A stretch of DNA of 64,000 nt, taken from positions 1,116,001-1,180,000 of the forward strand of contig CAVOGJ010000003.1 of NCBI GenBank assembly GCA_963695405.1. The letters run 5' to 3'. A program made the position numbers and the translations under genes. Every line of letters begins with the position of its first letter. The stretch's first letter is position 1. This document shows, in pieces, positions 39,143 to 49,450 of the stretch. Below the pieces are notes generated by a model. The model did not search any database and was not told where the DNA came from. It saw only the letters and a program-made list of their open reading frames with translations. The stretch is from CAVOGJ01 sp963695405. GTDB lineage: Bacteria; Planctomycetota; Planctomycetia; Pirellulales; Pirellulaceae.

Positions 39143-40735
39143 TTACCATGGCACCACTTCTTGCCCGTTGCGAGTCAACATGGCACTCAGTGTCTCGGCC
39201 TTGATCTCGTTGGAGAGAACACGCACAGAACCATCGCACAGGGCGACCGTAAAGTCGTTGCGATCTCCCCGCTGCAATCCATTCGTGACTCGTTGCCAGT
39301 CCACTTCCCAGTCCTCCGGCTTGGTCCAGACCACCGCCCGCTCCGGAACGACTTCCACGAACAAGATCGTCTTGGAGGTCCCGTCGGTGATATCGGCAAT
39401 CGTCAAGGGTTGCCACTCGGGCAGTCGACCGCGCGGTGGAAAAAGCGTCTCGGTGGCGACGGGCGCCAGAAATGTCGTACGCCCACCGTCTCCGACGGCG
39501 CGGCGGACCGCCGAACTCGGGTCCGCGAAGACCGCCGGCATCCGCGCGATTAACTCGCGATTGTGAGGGCTGTCCCACGGCTCGTCCAAATGGAATTCCT
39601 TGTAGAGTTCGAATTCATCGAGGTACGGTAACAGGTGGACGCGCCAACTCAACAGCGGCCGCCCGGCGGCATCATAGCTGGCTTGCTGCGGCAGGATCTG
39701 ATTGGCGCTCTCGTAATTGAGCGCTGCCAGGACGAGTTGCCGAAGTTGGTTGATCCGCCGATTGTTCTCCGACGTTTTCAGCACGGCCGCCACGGCAGGT
39801 CGCACCAGCCGACGGATGGCGGCCAACGATTCGGCGTCTCGCCCGAGCGAGAGCCGTACGGTCGTCGTTTCGACATTCGGTTCCAACATGGCGAACGCGC
39901 TCTGAAGGTCGGCGGAAACAGCTTCGGGAAGTGCTTCGCTCCAAGACGTTCGTACCGCCCGTTCGACCAGCTTCAATCCGCTCGCCACCGCCGAGCTCAG
40001 CGTCTTTGCCACTTCGCTATCTGAAGTTTGTATGGAAATGGTGGCTTGTGTCCGGGGCGGAAAATCAACTTCTAGCGCCGCCCAGCGAATCTGATCCGCG
40101 ATCAGACGACCGTCGATCCGATCGAAAGGAGCCGACAAGCGGGGAAACATCTCGCGCAAGACGCGCCGGCTGTTGGTATCACCCCACAGTATCCATCCGG
40201 CCGCACCGTCACCCAGCTCCGCCAGGGCGGCAACCACATCCGGTCGTGGGGAGTCCGCGGGCCCCTTCCTCAGCATCTCCAGCTGTACGTCGCTCGTCGC
40301 GGCCAGCAGGACACCTTGGGCTTGCCGAAAAACGCGAGGTGCCCCGTCGGTCGACCTTACCTGATCGATGATCATGTCTGGTTTGGCGTCGATCGCCAGT
40401 GGCAGCACCCAGCTGGGACCTCCCTGCTGAGCGTCGGAAACTCGGAACAGTGCGTAGACGCGGGTGACGCCTTTTTCCACCAGCTGATGGCACCACTGTT
40501 GGGGCTCGCGAATGAGTGTCGCGGCCCTGTTCTTATCGTCCTCCGACAACGTGCCCCAGCGCGTCGCTTCGTCCAAAGCGGCCGACAGATCGACCGCCCT
40601 CAGGTCAATATATGCCATGGCCACGACGTCATCCGACACGTAGGGCTCGACGGCGGCGTGATCCGCCGCCATCAGATGGCTATTGGCCAGGCAAACTGCA
40701 AGCACCAGGGTGACCAGACCAGGTCGTACGAACAT
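39143..40735 (-). CDS. Secreted DUF1559-type protein
   Basis: A 530-residue exported protein with signal peptide LVTLVLAVCLANSHLMA. The N-terminal two thirds is an uncharacterised domain (VEPYVSDDVVAMAYIDLRAVDLSAALDE). The C terminus carries the planctomycete DUF1559 signature: LRQLVLAALNYESANQILPQ, LLSWRVHLLPYLDEFELYKEFHLDEPWDSPHN, ITDGTSKTILFVEV and FTVALCDGSVRVLS. DUF1559 resembles type II pseudopilins but here lacks the usual N-terminal prepilin helix. ATG 40735 follows AGGAGG. It is the last gene of a run that begins with an ECF sigma factor. Confidence 0.87.
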   Translation of the reverse strand: MFVRPGLVTLVLAVCLANSHLMAADHAAVEPYVSDDVVAMAYIDLRAVDLSAALDEATRWGTLSEDDKNRAATLIREPQQWCHQLVEKGVTRVYALFRVSDAQQGGPSWVLPLAIDAKPDMIIDQVRSTDGAPRVFRQAQGVLLAATSDVQLEMLRKGPADSPRPDVVAALAELGDGAAGWILWGDTNSRRVLREMFPRLSAPFDRIDGRLIADQIRWAALEVDFPPRTQATISIQTSDSEVAKTLSSAVASGLKLVERAVRTSWSEALPEAVSADLQSAFAMLEPNVETTTVRLSLGRDAESLAAIRRLVRPAVAAVLKTSENNRRINQLRQLVLAALNYESANQILPQQASYDAAGRPLLSWRVHLLPYLDEFELYKEFHLDEPWDSPHNRELIARMPAVFADPSSAVRRAVGDGGRTTFLAPVATETLFPPRGRLPEWQPLTIADITDGTSKTILFVEVVPERAVVWTKPEDWEVDWQRVTNGLQRGDRNDFTVALCDGSVRVLSNEIKAETLSAMLTRNGQEVVPW

Positions 40736-40776
40736 GAACTCCTCCTTTTCTGCAGAACAGAGAACAGGTGTGGATG

Positions 40777-42309
40777 TCATTGGTCCGTGGCCAGACGGAT
40801 TTCAAATCGCCAACCGATCGTCCCTGGAACGCCATCGCTCACGGGCATTTCCAGCACCGCAGTGTCGTCGGCCAAATGATACCGAAAGGATCGATTCGTG
40901 ACCGGATTCAAAGGGACCGGTACGACCTTGATATCGTCCAGCGTGGCAGGCAGTCGCCCCGTTCCTGCGGCGTGCATGCGTATCGCCTCGACAACCTGCA
41001 GCGCCTGCACTTGCCAGGCGAGTCTTGCTTGTGCTTTCTGAGTCGCCTGGACGGCTGGTAATAGCAAACGAGCCAGCAAATACCCATAGCCTCGCGTCGC
41101 GGCGCTCAAGGGGTCCGCCACGAACAGATCATCCTTCTCCCGCGTGCGTGCGAAATAATAGGGCACATGCATCCACTTCTCCATTTCGTCGGCCACGCGC
41201 CGATACTCGCCGGCGGCATCGACCGTGAGCACCTGCCCAACCGGAAGCGCCTCGACAACGTCCGCATCCATGCCGTGCTCAATCAGGCGCTGCTTGGCGG
41301 GCGGGTACTGAAGCAACGCCAGGCCGGCTACCAATAGCTGCCTCATTTCGATCGAGGCGTCGGCGCCCGGCACGGTGGTTCCGGTCAAATCGTTCACCTC
41401 GCCCAGCGACTCGGCCAGCAGCCGTGCCCATTCGCTGGGAGAGTGATTGGCGGTTTCCGCATGACGCAGAACAGGAAATACGCGCAACCCCAATGACATT
41501 TCGAATTGCACGGCCTTGCGAATATCGACCAGCGGCTGTGGCAATTCGGCCAGCGCCCAATACAAGTTGGGCGAATCCTTCGCACCAATGAACTCGATCA
41601 CCCCATCGTTGGCGATGCCAGCCTCGGCCAACCCGATTAATCCGCAGATCAGAAGTGGCTCGCTACCCACGTTCTCGGCCAGACGGTAATTCATCCGCAA
41701 TTGCGCGAGCGCTCGATCATAGTCGCCATCGGCAATGGCTACCCTCGCGCGGAGTGAAAGGATGCGTGAGATCGTACGTGTGGCCTGAAATTCCGGTAGC
41801 CGCAACTGCACAATTTCCACTCCCCGCATCTCTTCGACTTCAAGTCCCCAGTCACAATCGCGGCGGCAGGTCGCTGGTGCGATAAAATCATCGATCAGCG
41901 TGTCGAACGTGGCGGCGGCGACTCTCGCCTTGGCCAGTGGCAACTGGCCAAGTGTCAGTTGTTTGGCATCACGCCAGTCGTCAAATTCCTCGCCATACTC
42001 CTGTTCGACGCGGTCCCACGTGGCCTCAATCCCTCCTTCGGGAAAGGCCCGCATGTAGTGCATGGCGGCGTTGCCAGGTCTTAAGTCAATCTCTCGCAAC
42101 GACAGGCGATGCCGCAACGCCGGATTCGGCTCGCAGGCCGGCGTCACCGTCAACCGATATGTGATCAGCGTCCCCTCATCCGTGCGTTTCTCGACGACCG
42201 TCAACTCGGCGAAAGCCGACGCTGGTAGGCACAGCAATACGGCACAAACGGCAATCCAGGTCCGCTGCGTCATCCACTGTCGCCAGCCGATCGGTTTACC
42301 TGGATTCAT
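40777..42309 (-). CDS. Secreted protein of unknown function
   Basis: A 510-residue protein with a signal peptide (WIAVCAVLLCLPASAFA). The body is helical with acidic patches. The end (VVEAIRMHAAGTGRLPATLDDIKVVPVPLNPVTNRSFRYHL) resembles the pseudopilin-like tail seen in several planctomycete secreted proteins. I do not recognise the family. Its ATG overlaps the stop of the anti-sigma-like gene (ATGA), which argues for coupled translation and for this start rather than 42363. Confidence 0.65.
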   Translation of the reverse strand: MNPGKPIGWRQWMTQRTWIAVCAVLLCLPASAFAELTVVEKRTDEGTLITYRLTVTPACEPNPALRHRLSLREIDLRPGNAAMHYMRAFPEGGIEATWDRVEQEYGEEFDDWRDAKQLTLGQLPLAKARVAAATFDTLIDDFIAPATCRRDCDWGLEVEEMRGVEIVQLRLPEFQATRTISRILSLRARVAIADGDYDRALAQLRMNYRLAENVGSEPLLICGLIGLAEAGIANDGVIEFIGAKDSPNLYWALAELPQPLVDIRKAVQFEMSLGLRVFPVLRHAETANHSPSEWARLLAESLGEVNDLTGTTVPGADASIEMRQLLVAGLALLQYPPAKQRLIEHGMDADVVEALPVGQVLTVDAAGEYRRVADEMEKWMHVPYYFARTREKDDLFVADPLSAATRGYGYLLARLLLPAVQATQKAQARLAWQVQALQVVEAIRMHAAGTGRLPATLDDIKVVPVPLNPVTNRSFRYHLADDTAVLEMPVSDGVPGTIGWRFEIRLATDQ

Positions 42310-42980
42310 AGCGTCTCTCTCCATGGCCCGGAATTCCAAGGACCATCCAAGGATCGCACCCATCCGCCAGCTGCCGCTGGCGAGGGGCGCTCGGGTAAAA
42401 AATCTCGTAACATCTCACGCGATGTTTTGGCCCGAGCCGGTATGCCATCATGCGTTTGCGATCGGTCTATCGCTACTACCATCACATCCATCGGATCGTT
42501 CGCACGGAGAAGTCTTCCACGCAACGCCAGCAAGGGAGCCAAGGCGGCAGTTTGGGAAGGCACCACGCCTCGTTCGGCAGCGTTCGGCATTGCCTTAGGC
42601 ACCGCCGGTGCGGTTTTCTCCACCGAGCCTTCGGTGACGAATCGAGCCTCGACTTCGTGGCCAGCGTTCGCATCAGCCATAGTATCGATGGGCACTGCCG
42701 CAGGTGCCTGCAACCACATCATGACGATCACCGCCATCGATGCCGCCAGGACGGCGCTCGCCGCGGACCATTTCAGCGTCGTGCTGCGCCCCGGCGCGAC
42801 ATATTTCTCTCCCGCTGGAGAACCGGTCACGGCGGCCGCCAGGCCGGCGGAAAACATCATCTGGTCCCGGTCCACGCGAGAAACTGGCAGCGACAATGCC
42901 GCCAACGTCGACTCGACCCGCGCTAATTCGGCCGGCAACCCCTCGTCGACGGGTGTCAGTTTGACTTCGTCTCTTGACAT
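42306..42980 (-). CDS. Single-TM anti-sigma-factor-like protein
   Basis: A 224-residue protein with a short cytoplasmic N domain (LPAELARVESTLAALSLPVSRVDRDQMMFSAGLAAAV), one TM helix (AASAVLAASMAVIVMMWL, about residues 70-90) and an extracytoplasmic tail. No zinc-binding HxxxCxxC motif of ZAS anti-sigma factors is present. The anti-sigma role is inferred from position: it overlaps the ECF sigma gene by 25 bp and has the expected topology. The tail has SREMLRDFLPE, a segment seen in other planctomycete proteins of this kind. ATG 42980 was chosen; CGGAGG lies just upstream. Confidence 0.6.
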   Translation of the reverse strand: MSRDEVKLTPVDEGLPAELARVESTLAALSLPVSRVDRDQMMFSAGLAAAVTGSPAGEKYVAPGRSTTLKWSAASAVLAASMAVIVMMWLQAPAAVPIDTMADANAGHEVEARFVTEGSVEKTAPAVPKAMPNAAERGVVPSQTAALAPLLALRGRLLRANDPMDVMVVAIDRSQTHDGIPARAKTSREMLRDFLPERPSPAAAGGWVRSLDGPWNSGPWRETL

Positions 42981-43456
42981 ACGGAGGACTCCAAAAGGAC
43001 CCGTAAGCGACTCAGCGCTTGCACATAGTCTCGTTGAGTGCTGCTGCGCGAGCGTCCCATGACGTCCGCGATTTCTTGCCAGGTTAATCGTCCCCAAATC
43101 TTCATGATGACAATTTCCCGCTCCGCGTCGCCAAGCGTGCCCAGCAAATCCGCAATGGCCACCGTTTCCTGAGGATCGGGTTCGCCATCGCTTACGTTTC
43201 GACGATGCGATGCTGTTTTCTCATGGACAACTCGCCGTCGATCGGCTCGCGTGGAATTCAATGCCCGGTTGCGGACGACACGGAACAACCACGCAGCCGG
43301 ATTCGCCGGCCATGCCGTTTGCCTGGCCAACTCGATGAACGCTTCCTGGACGCAGTCCTCGGGAGCCGCGGTTCGCTGGGCTGCATATATTTCCAGTGCC
43401 GACCCATACTGGTCGAAGAGCTTCGCAATCCACGTCGCGTTGACCTGACCAGACAT
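42956..43456 (-). CDS. ECF RNA polymerase sigma factor
   Basis: A 166-residue sigma-70 family factor with region 2 (ALEIYAAQRTAAPEDCVQEAFIELARQTAWPANPAAWLFRVVRNRALN) and region 4 (LGDAEREIVIMKIWGRLTWQEIADVMGRSRSSTQRDYVQALSRLR). It directs RNA polymerase to its own promoter set, probably under control of the overlapping membrane protein. The operon order is sigma, anti-sigma-like, secreted protein, DUF1559 protein. Confidence 0.93.
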   Translation of the reverse strand: MSGQVNATWIAKLFDQYGSALEIYAAQRTAAPEDCVQEAFIELARQTAWPANPAAWLFRVVRNRALNSTRADRRRVVHEKTASHRRNVSDGEPDPQETVAIADLLGTLGDAEREIVIMKIWGRLTWQEIADVMGRSRSSTQRDYVQALSRLRVLLESSVCQETKSN

Positions 43457-43807
43457 GAATGTTTCCAGTAATGCTTTCTAAGAACTAGACACCGCTCGGG
43501 CAGCCTGTTTCCCAGAAAAAAGTTTTGGCCGATTTCTACCCCGGAGATTCCTCGATTGTATGAAGTTATCAACCAACAGCTGTAGCGGCAGCGGGCGTCT
43601 GTCACCTGGCCGTCAGCCCCATCGCAGTTTGGAGGCCCGCCCAAGACAACCCGTAACGGCTTCCCGTATGCGGTTCGTGCTTGCTGCCACATAATTTACC
43701 CTGGGGCCGTCGTTCCCACCGGTTGGGAGTGGCGCGCATGGGAATTCCGAATTTCCCAGCCGCACTGCGGCGGAACGGACGAGCACGAAGACACACGAGA
43801 TAGCGTG
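43457..43807. other. Upstream region of the ECF operon
   Basis: No gene is supported. It separates the ECF operon from the SDR relic and should hold the ECF promoter on the minus strand; I cannot place it. Confidence 0.35.
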
Positions 43808-43936
43808 GTGGAATTACGGGACCGAATCGTACTGATCACGGGCGCTTCGAGCGACATTGGTGCGGCGGCTGCCCGCGCGTTTGCGGCCAAGCGCGGTCGC
43901 GCGGAACCCCTGACCACGCCTTCAAAGCGACGCTAA
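43808..43936 (+). pseudogene. N-terminal remnant of a short-chain dehydrogenase gene
   Basis: A 42-codon frame encodes VELRDRIVLITGASSDIGAA followed by AARAFAAKRG, the first beta-alpha unit of an SDR Rossmann fold with a TGASSDIG nucleotide motif. It loses similarity at about 43900 and ends at TAA 43934-43936 inside GCGACGCTAA, a decayed end of the family 1 repeat element. The rest of the gene is absent. The intact SDR at 52732 has the same layout at its N terminus and also lies beside family 1 elements. Confidence 0.7.
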
Positions 43937-43984
43937 GTTGAAACCAATTTCCCCGCAGCCGAGGACGACGGCGAAACGGCGCGT

Positions 43985-44310
43985 GTAGCGTCGCCGTCTC
44001 GGCGGCGTTCTGCGGCGAGCCCACCTGGCAATCACCAGCGAATTGCCACCGCCAACGTGGCTGAATTGCCACCGCCAACGTGGCTTCTACCGTGGCTCCG
44101 CCAAGGCGGTGTTCACTCCCCGCAGCCGAGGACGGCTACGCTACGGCGCGTGTAGCGTCGCCGTCTCGGCGGCGTTCTGCGGCGAGCCCACCTGGCAATC
44201 ACCAGCGAATTGTCACCGCCAACGTGGCTTCTACCGTGGCGGCCAAGGCGGTGTTCACTCCCCGCAGCCGAGGACGGCTACGCTACTGTAGCACCGCCGT
44301 CCCGACGGCA
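43985..44310. repeat. Family 1 repeat cluster, opposite orientation
   Basis: Two elements at 43985-44142 and 44152-44286, each beginning GTAGCGTCGCCGTCTCGG and ending GAGGACGGCTACGCTAC, that is reversed relative to the array at 36.7-37.4 kb. The interior differs (ACCGCCAACGTGGCTTCTAC) but is shared by both copies. A further decayed palindrome follows at about 44288-44310. An extra copy of CACCGCCAACGTGGCT makes the first element longer. Confidence 0.88.
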
Positions 44311-44321
44311 GCGGCAGCAGC

Positions 44322-47300
44322 TTAGCGCTTCCGCATCACCCATCCGCAACCCAGTAACGACCACACCAGCAGGCCCCAAGTCGCCGGCTCGGGTACGGCC
44401 ACCGCATTCCCCGAGCTCTGGAACTTGTTGCCATTCCAGACGTTGAAGTCCGAAACATCGACAAAGCCATCGGCGTTGAAGTCGCCACGGCACCAGGCCG
44501 CACCGCTGGAAAACTTGTTGTTATTCCAGACGTTGAAGTCCGAAACATCGGCCACACCGTCCAAGTTCGCGTCGCCAGCCAGGAAGGGACTGCCGCCCGT
44601 CACGGCCGAGTTGTTGGCGCCACCTACCACCAGCCAACCGCTGGTGGCGTCGTTCAGGTCGGCCAACGTGATGGCGCTGTCGCCATTCATGTCAAAGGCC
44701 AGATCATTGCTTCCCGCGGCGATGGCGGCCACCAGTTGGTCCACGTCCGCACAATCCCAGTTACCGTCTCCGTTGAAGTCTCCTAGCCCAGCGCTCGCCA
44801 CCACTTTCAGCTGTAACGCGTTGGCCTGAGGTAGCAGTTGCCATCCCAACCCTCCCGCCAGCGTGGGGAAGTCCATATCAGCAAACAGACCGCTGATGCC
44901 GCCGCCTGTCGTGACAATGGTGAACGAATCGCCCAACTGCGGCGGGTAGGCACCACCGCCCAGATCGATCAGGTCGATCTGCAGCGTGCCATCCAGTTGT
45001 AGCGTGCCATCGACGATCAACTGGTCGTATTGGGCACCCGTCGAGTTATCGGTGCCGCCGATTTCCAGCGTCAGCGTGTTGGCTGCGCCGAGCGCGACAT
45101 TCCCCTCGAACGACACCACGGCCGGGCTATCTCCCGGGTTGTAGCCACCTTGGAAATTGGCCATGCCGGGTCCGAAGAAGTTGCCCGCTCCGCTCACCGG
45201 GCCGTTGAAATCGACTGTTCCAACTACCGTGACGGTCGAGCCGGCCGGCGTCGTCACCTGGCCGTTCACGTCGGCATTGGTTAGTACCAGATCACCGTTA
45301 TTCACCAGGCCGGCTCCCGTCGTGATGGTGCCGCTACTGAAAATCAGCCCGTCATTGATCACCTGTTGACCCACACCCAAGTGCTGGTTCGAACTTAGGA
45401 CGAGCTGATCGCCGAAGAGTCCACCGGGGGCCACAGCCAGATTTGCACCTGTCAAAGCGAACGTGCCGGCGTCCCAATCCAATTTCGACACATCGGCGAT
45501 CGCGCCGACCGAGAAGGTCCCTCCGTTTAAGCGCAGGTCCGCATTCAGCGAAGTGGTTCCAGCCACTTCCAATGTCATTCCGTTATTCAGCGTGGGATTC
45601 GCGTTGAAGATGTCACTCACGAGGCCCGCATCCAATACCCGATTGCCGCTGATTGCCAATTTACCACCGGAGAATTCAAAGCTGCTGCCCGCCGCTCGTG
45701 TCAGTGCGTTCAGCCTCAAGGTTCCCGAGGAGAGAGACAATGTTCCACTGGGGTTGATCACGACCGAGCCCAGCGACACATCCGCCTCACCCCCTTGGAT
45801 GTTCATCGTCGCGGTGCCTCCGGTTCCGCCCGCTAACGATTTCCCCGAGACGTAAAGCGATTTGCCGTCGCGAAGGGTCAGTAGCCCCCCGTCGTTCAGA
45901 TTCACCGTTCCGTTCGAGCCCGGTTCCCGAGCCACGTTCACATCATCCGTTGTCATGGTTCCGCCGTCGGCGAGCGTGAGCGTCCCGATCGAACCGGAAT
46001 TGCGACCAACATTGGTCGCGTCCCCCAACACCGAGAGGCTCGACCTCGCACCCGAGACCACCACCGTGCCTCGTCCGCTGCTCAAACCGGAGATATCGAG
46101 CTGGCTCGTTAGCGTGAACGAGCCGCCATCCCGCACGCGCAAGGTGCCGGGACCGGCATCACCAATCACAGCGGTCGAGCTTACGGAGATGCTGGAACCA
46201 GCACCAACGATCTCCACCAGGCCATGGCTCGCGGTCCCTCCATCGGCAACATAGAGACTGCTCGAATTGGTCACGGTGCCGCCGTTCTCCACGCGAAGCG
46301 TCGCTGGTGCGGCAGCCGACCCCCCTAAGTTGCCCACTCGCAGACGACCGCCTCCGTGGGTCCAGGTAGCGTTGTCAACCGTCACTACGGCTCCATCCGC
46401 ACCCGCACCATCGCCGATGGCGCTGAGACCGTTGGTCGTGAGCAGCGCGTCGTTGCTGACGTCCACGGTCGCCGCGCGATCTTCTCCGAAAAGACTGGTT
46501 CCGTTGACGGTCAGCGACGATCCAGGGCCGTCCACAAGGATCGAGGCGTCTTCGTCATTCGCCACGCTACCCAAACGGAGCGGGCCGGTGGTGGCCGCTC
46601 CGCTATTCGTGATGTTGACATGACCGGCACCTCGATAGCCGACAAACAAATCGGCTCCCGTGGCGTCCCATGACGAGCCCGCTCCGTCAACGTTCACGGT
46701 GCCTGCGCTGACTCCCGTGACATCCCCTAATCCGAGAACGCCGCCGGAGGCGGTAAGTGCTCCGCCATTCTCCACGTTCACCGTACCATTCCCCCCCGGC
46801 CCCGCACCACCAATTTCCGACCGCTTGTTGGCCGTTACCGCAGATCCCGTGCCGGTGATCGTCAGTGTACCGGTGCCGTTTTCCACATTACCGACAAACA
46901 GATTCCCCGCGAAGTTCTCCGTTGTATTCAAATTCACCTGTGCGCCTCCGGAGACCGTCGCTGTGCCGGCACCCTGGTTACCGACATTCAAAAATCCAAG
47001 ATTCGCCGTCGTACCCGCGCCGTCGATCGTGGCGACACCCGACGAGCCGGCCTGATTGCCGATCACCATGTTGCGGCCGAAAATCGTGGAACCTCCGTCG
47101 AGCAATAGTGAGCCATTTCCTCGATTTGCAATGAACATTTCATCGTCGGTGCCACCGTTTCCAAAGCTGAGCATTGAGCCGCCAGTAATCACGAGCCGAT
47201 TATCTTCTGTGTTTCCGCTCTCAAGAGAAACGAAGACGTCATTGGCAACGCTGACGCTGGAACCGTTTTGAATGGTCATTTGTCCGCGTCCAAAGCGACC

Positions 47301-48319
47301 CACGATCAGATCTTGTGTGGCAACGTTGATGGACATCGTCGAGTCATCGAAGATGGCTGTGCCCACACTGCCTGCGGACTCACCCAAGATAAACTGGCCG
47401 CCGGTGCTGACCTGGCTGCCATTCACCGCGGTGAATGTCCCCGTGCCCCCGTTTCCGATCAAGACTCGATCACCTACCTCCACAATCCCGCCATCGACAG
47501 CGATCGTCCCCGTTGCCCCGGCGAGTTGTCCCGCAGTCAGATCGCCGCCGCCAGTCGTTTTGATTTTCCCACCATTCGTCACGGTGATCAGGCCCGTGCC
47601 CGCCTCGCCGGCGCGCATATCAAAAAGGTTGGTGACGAATTCGCTACCCATGCCGTCCACGTTCACCGTCCCGGTAGAACCGGTGAACTGCGCTATCAGG
47701 CGCTCGACATGTTTGATTTTCCGCCGGCGCTAATGTTCATGGTGCCCATGCCATTCACGCCGACGCGACCAATGCTGAGCTGGTTGCTGGTGCCCAAGCG
47801 GGAGCTCGCGCCACTCACGTTGACCGTGCCGTTGCCAAGCGAGGTCTGCCCGAGGAAAAGACCATAGTGGCTGACAAACGCTCCCGCTTCGAGGTTCAAG
47901 GTCCCGTCGGTGAGATCGCCCACCGTAATGTCTCCCACGCTGGTGTTGATGCCAGCCATCCATTGCGTGTCAAGACCCGTGGCGGTCAGGATGCCACCGT
48001 CGACCCAGGCATTACCACTTTCGAAGTCGCTGAGGGGTCCCCCTTCCATCGTATAGCTGCCGCCCAGAAATCGCAGCTCGTTCGCTTGCGGGTTGCCCGA
48101 AAGGTTCAAGTCAAACCTGTTGGCGTTAGCGTCAAAGGTCAAGTTGTCGTCCGCAGTGGGCGACTGGCTGGGATCCCAATTGCCAGCGTTCTGAAAGAAC
48201 GTTCCTCCGTTGCCCGTCCAATTCAGATCGGCGGCGGGCCCCGAGAGCGGGCTGATGATCAAGACGGAGGCCGCTCCCAGGCAGCGGGCCGTTTGCGAAA
48301 GCGTACGGAACAGGTTCAT
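44322..48319 (-). CDS. Giant secreted PEP-CTERM protein with beta-repeats and dockerin-like domains, one frameshift
   Basis: Two frames form one protein of about 1332 residues. It has a signal peptide (GAASVLIISPLSGPAA), then about twenty loosely repeated strands around GxxGTxTVxGxGSxxxxxxxLxVGxxGxGT, the pattern of autotransporter-type beta-helix repeats. Two dockerin-like Ca-binding stretches (DFNGDGNWDCADVDQLVAAI; DANLDGVADVSDFNVWNNNK and DFNADGFVDVSDFNVWNGNK) precede a C-terminal PEP-CTERM signal: VPEPATW, a hydrophobic helix and RKR. PEP-CTERM proteins are anchored or released by exosortase, which is not in this window. Adding one A to the run at 47717-47720 joins GGKSN to KHVERLIAQFTGSTG. 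TAGGAG precedes the ATG. Confidence 0.88.
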
Positions 48320-48492
48320 TGTCGTTCTCCTAAAATTGCGGGAAATGCCGCCAGAACTACGGCTTGATCCCTTATTTGGAGAACGGGAGACTTGTTACAC
48401 GGAAATCTCGTAAAATTGGCTGCGTCGTTGCTTCCGCTGCCATATTTTCACTTCACAGGCGTCATTTGCCCAAGCTGCAAGGGTAGACGAGC

Positions 48493-49284
48493 ATGCGGCA
48501 GACGCCTCCGCAGGACCGAATGTCGCCCGATCAAACGCCACCCGCTGCCAGCCGGCTGAGCCGCATTGATACGCTGTGGAGCGTGGTCCGCCGTGCCCAT
48601 GACTCGCAGCCCGATGCGGCCACGGCCGCTCAACAGCAGTTGCTGGATCTCTACGGCGGAGCCATTCGTCGCTATCTGCTGGCCGCACTCCGCAATCGGG
48701 AGGCGGCCGACGAGCTGTTCCAGGATTTTTCGCTCAAGTTTCTGCGCGGGGATTTCCGGCAAGTCACTCCCGAGCGAGGCCGCTTTCGCGCGTTTGTGAA
48801 AACGGTCCTCTATCGCATGGTGGCGCTTCATTTTCGCGAGCAAGGTCGACAGAAGGAACATCCCCTGCCCCACCTTTCGGAGCAGGCGTTCGCGACGGAA
48901 ACTCCATCGCTCGTTTTCGAGCAGCAATTCTTCGATGCCTGGCGCGAAGACTTGTTGGCCAAAACCTGGCAAGCCTTGGCAGAATACGAGGCGAACGGAG
49001 GCGGCCCTTATCACACCGTACTTCGGTTGCGAGTCGCGAATCCGGCACTTAGTACGAAGGCGCTTGCGGAGCAAATCGGCCAGGAGATCGGCAAAGCCAC
49101 GAGTCCCGGATCGGGACGGGTGCTGGTCCATCGAGCGCGGGAGAAGTTCGCGTCGCTGCTGATCGATATCATCGCCGATTCGCTGGAAGAAGCGACACAT
49201 GAGGCCATTGAGTCGGAACTGATTGATCTACAATTGATCGACTACTGTCGCGATGCGCTGGCGGCGCGGAGCGGAGCTCCGTAG
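48493..49284 (+). CDS. ECF-type RNA polymerase sigma factor (planctomycete STPK-linked type)
   Basis: A 263-residue factor with region 2 (LLDLYGGAIRRYLLAALRNREAADELFQDFSLKFLRGDFR) and a diverged region 4 (NPALSTKALAEQIGQEIGKATSPGSGRVLVHRAREKF). The insertion before region 4 and the long C terminus are typical of planctomycete ECF factors encoded near Ser/Thr kinases. A Ser/Thr kinase gene converges on it from 52242. The start could be ATG 48520, which has AGGA at ideal spacing, rather than 48493. The TAG stop (49282-49284) lies within the left end of a family 1 repeat. Confidence 0.88.
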   Translation: MRQTPPQDRMSPDQTPPAASRLSRIDTLWSVVRRAHDSQPDAATAAQQQLLDLYGGAIRRYLLAALRNREAADELFQDFSLKFLRGDFRQVTPERGRFRAFVKTVLYRMVALHFREQGRQKEHPLPHLSEQAFATETPSLVFEQQFFDAWREDLLAKTWQALAEYEANGGGPYHTVLRLRVANPALSTKALAEQIGQEIGKATSPGSGRVLVHRAREKFASLLIDIIADSLEEATHEAIESELIDLQLIDYCRDALAARSGAP

Positions 49285-49450
49285 CGTAGCCGTCCTCGGC
49301 TGCGGAGAGTGTAGGTAGCGTAGCCGTCCTCGGCTGCGGAGAGTCAACTTCGCTGCGGCAGCCACGGTAGAAGCCGCGGTGGCGGTGGAAATTCCCTGGT
49401 CATTGCCATGCCGGCTCGCCGCATCACGCCGCCGCGAGCGGCAACGCTAC
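49281..49450. repeat. Family 1 element between convergent sigma and kinase genes
   Basis: A separate left end (49281-49305) and one full element (49315-49450) fill the whole gap. The left GTAG supplies the stop of the sigma gene and the right CTAC supplies, on the other strand, the stop of the kinase gene (49447-49449). The interior resembles other copies only in part. Confidence 0.9.

Noticed and set aside
45030..48367. Several plus-strand ORFs of 70-200 codons
   Set aside because: All are antisense to the PEP-CTERM gene, whose Gly/Thr/Val-rich codons leave few stops on the other strand.
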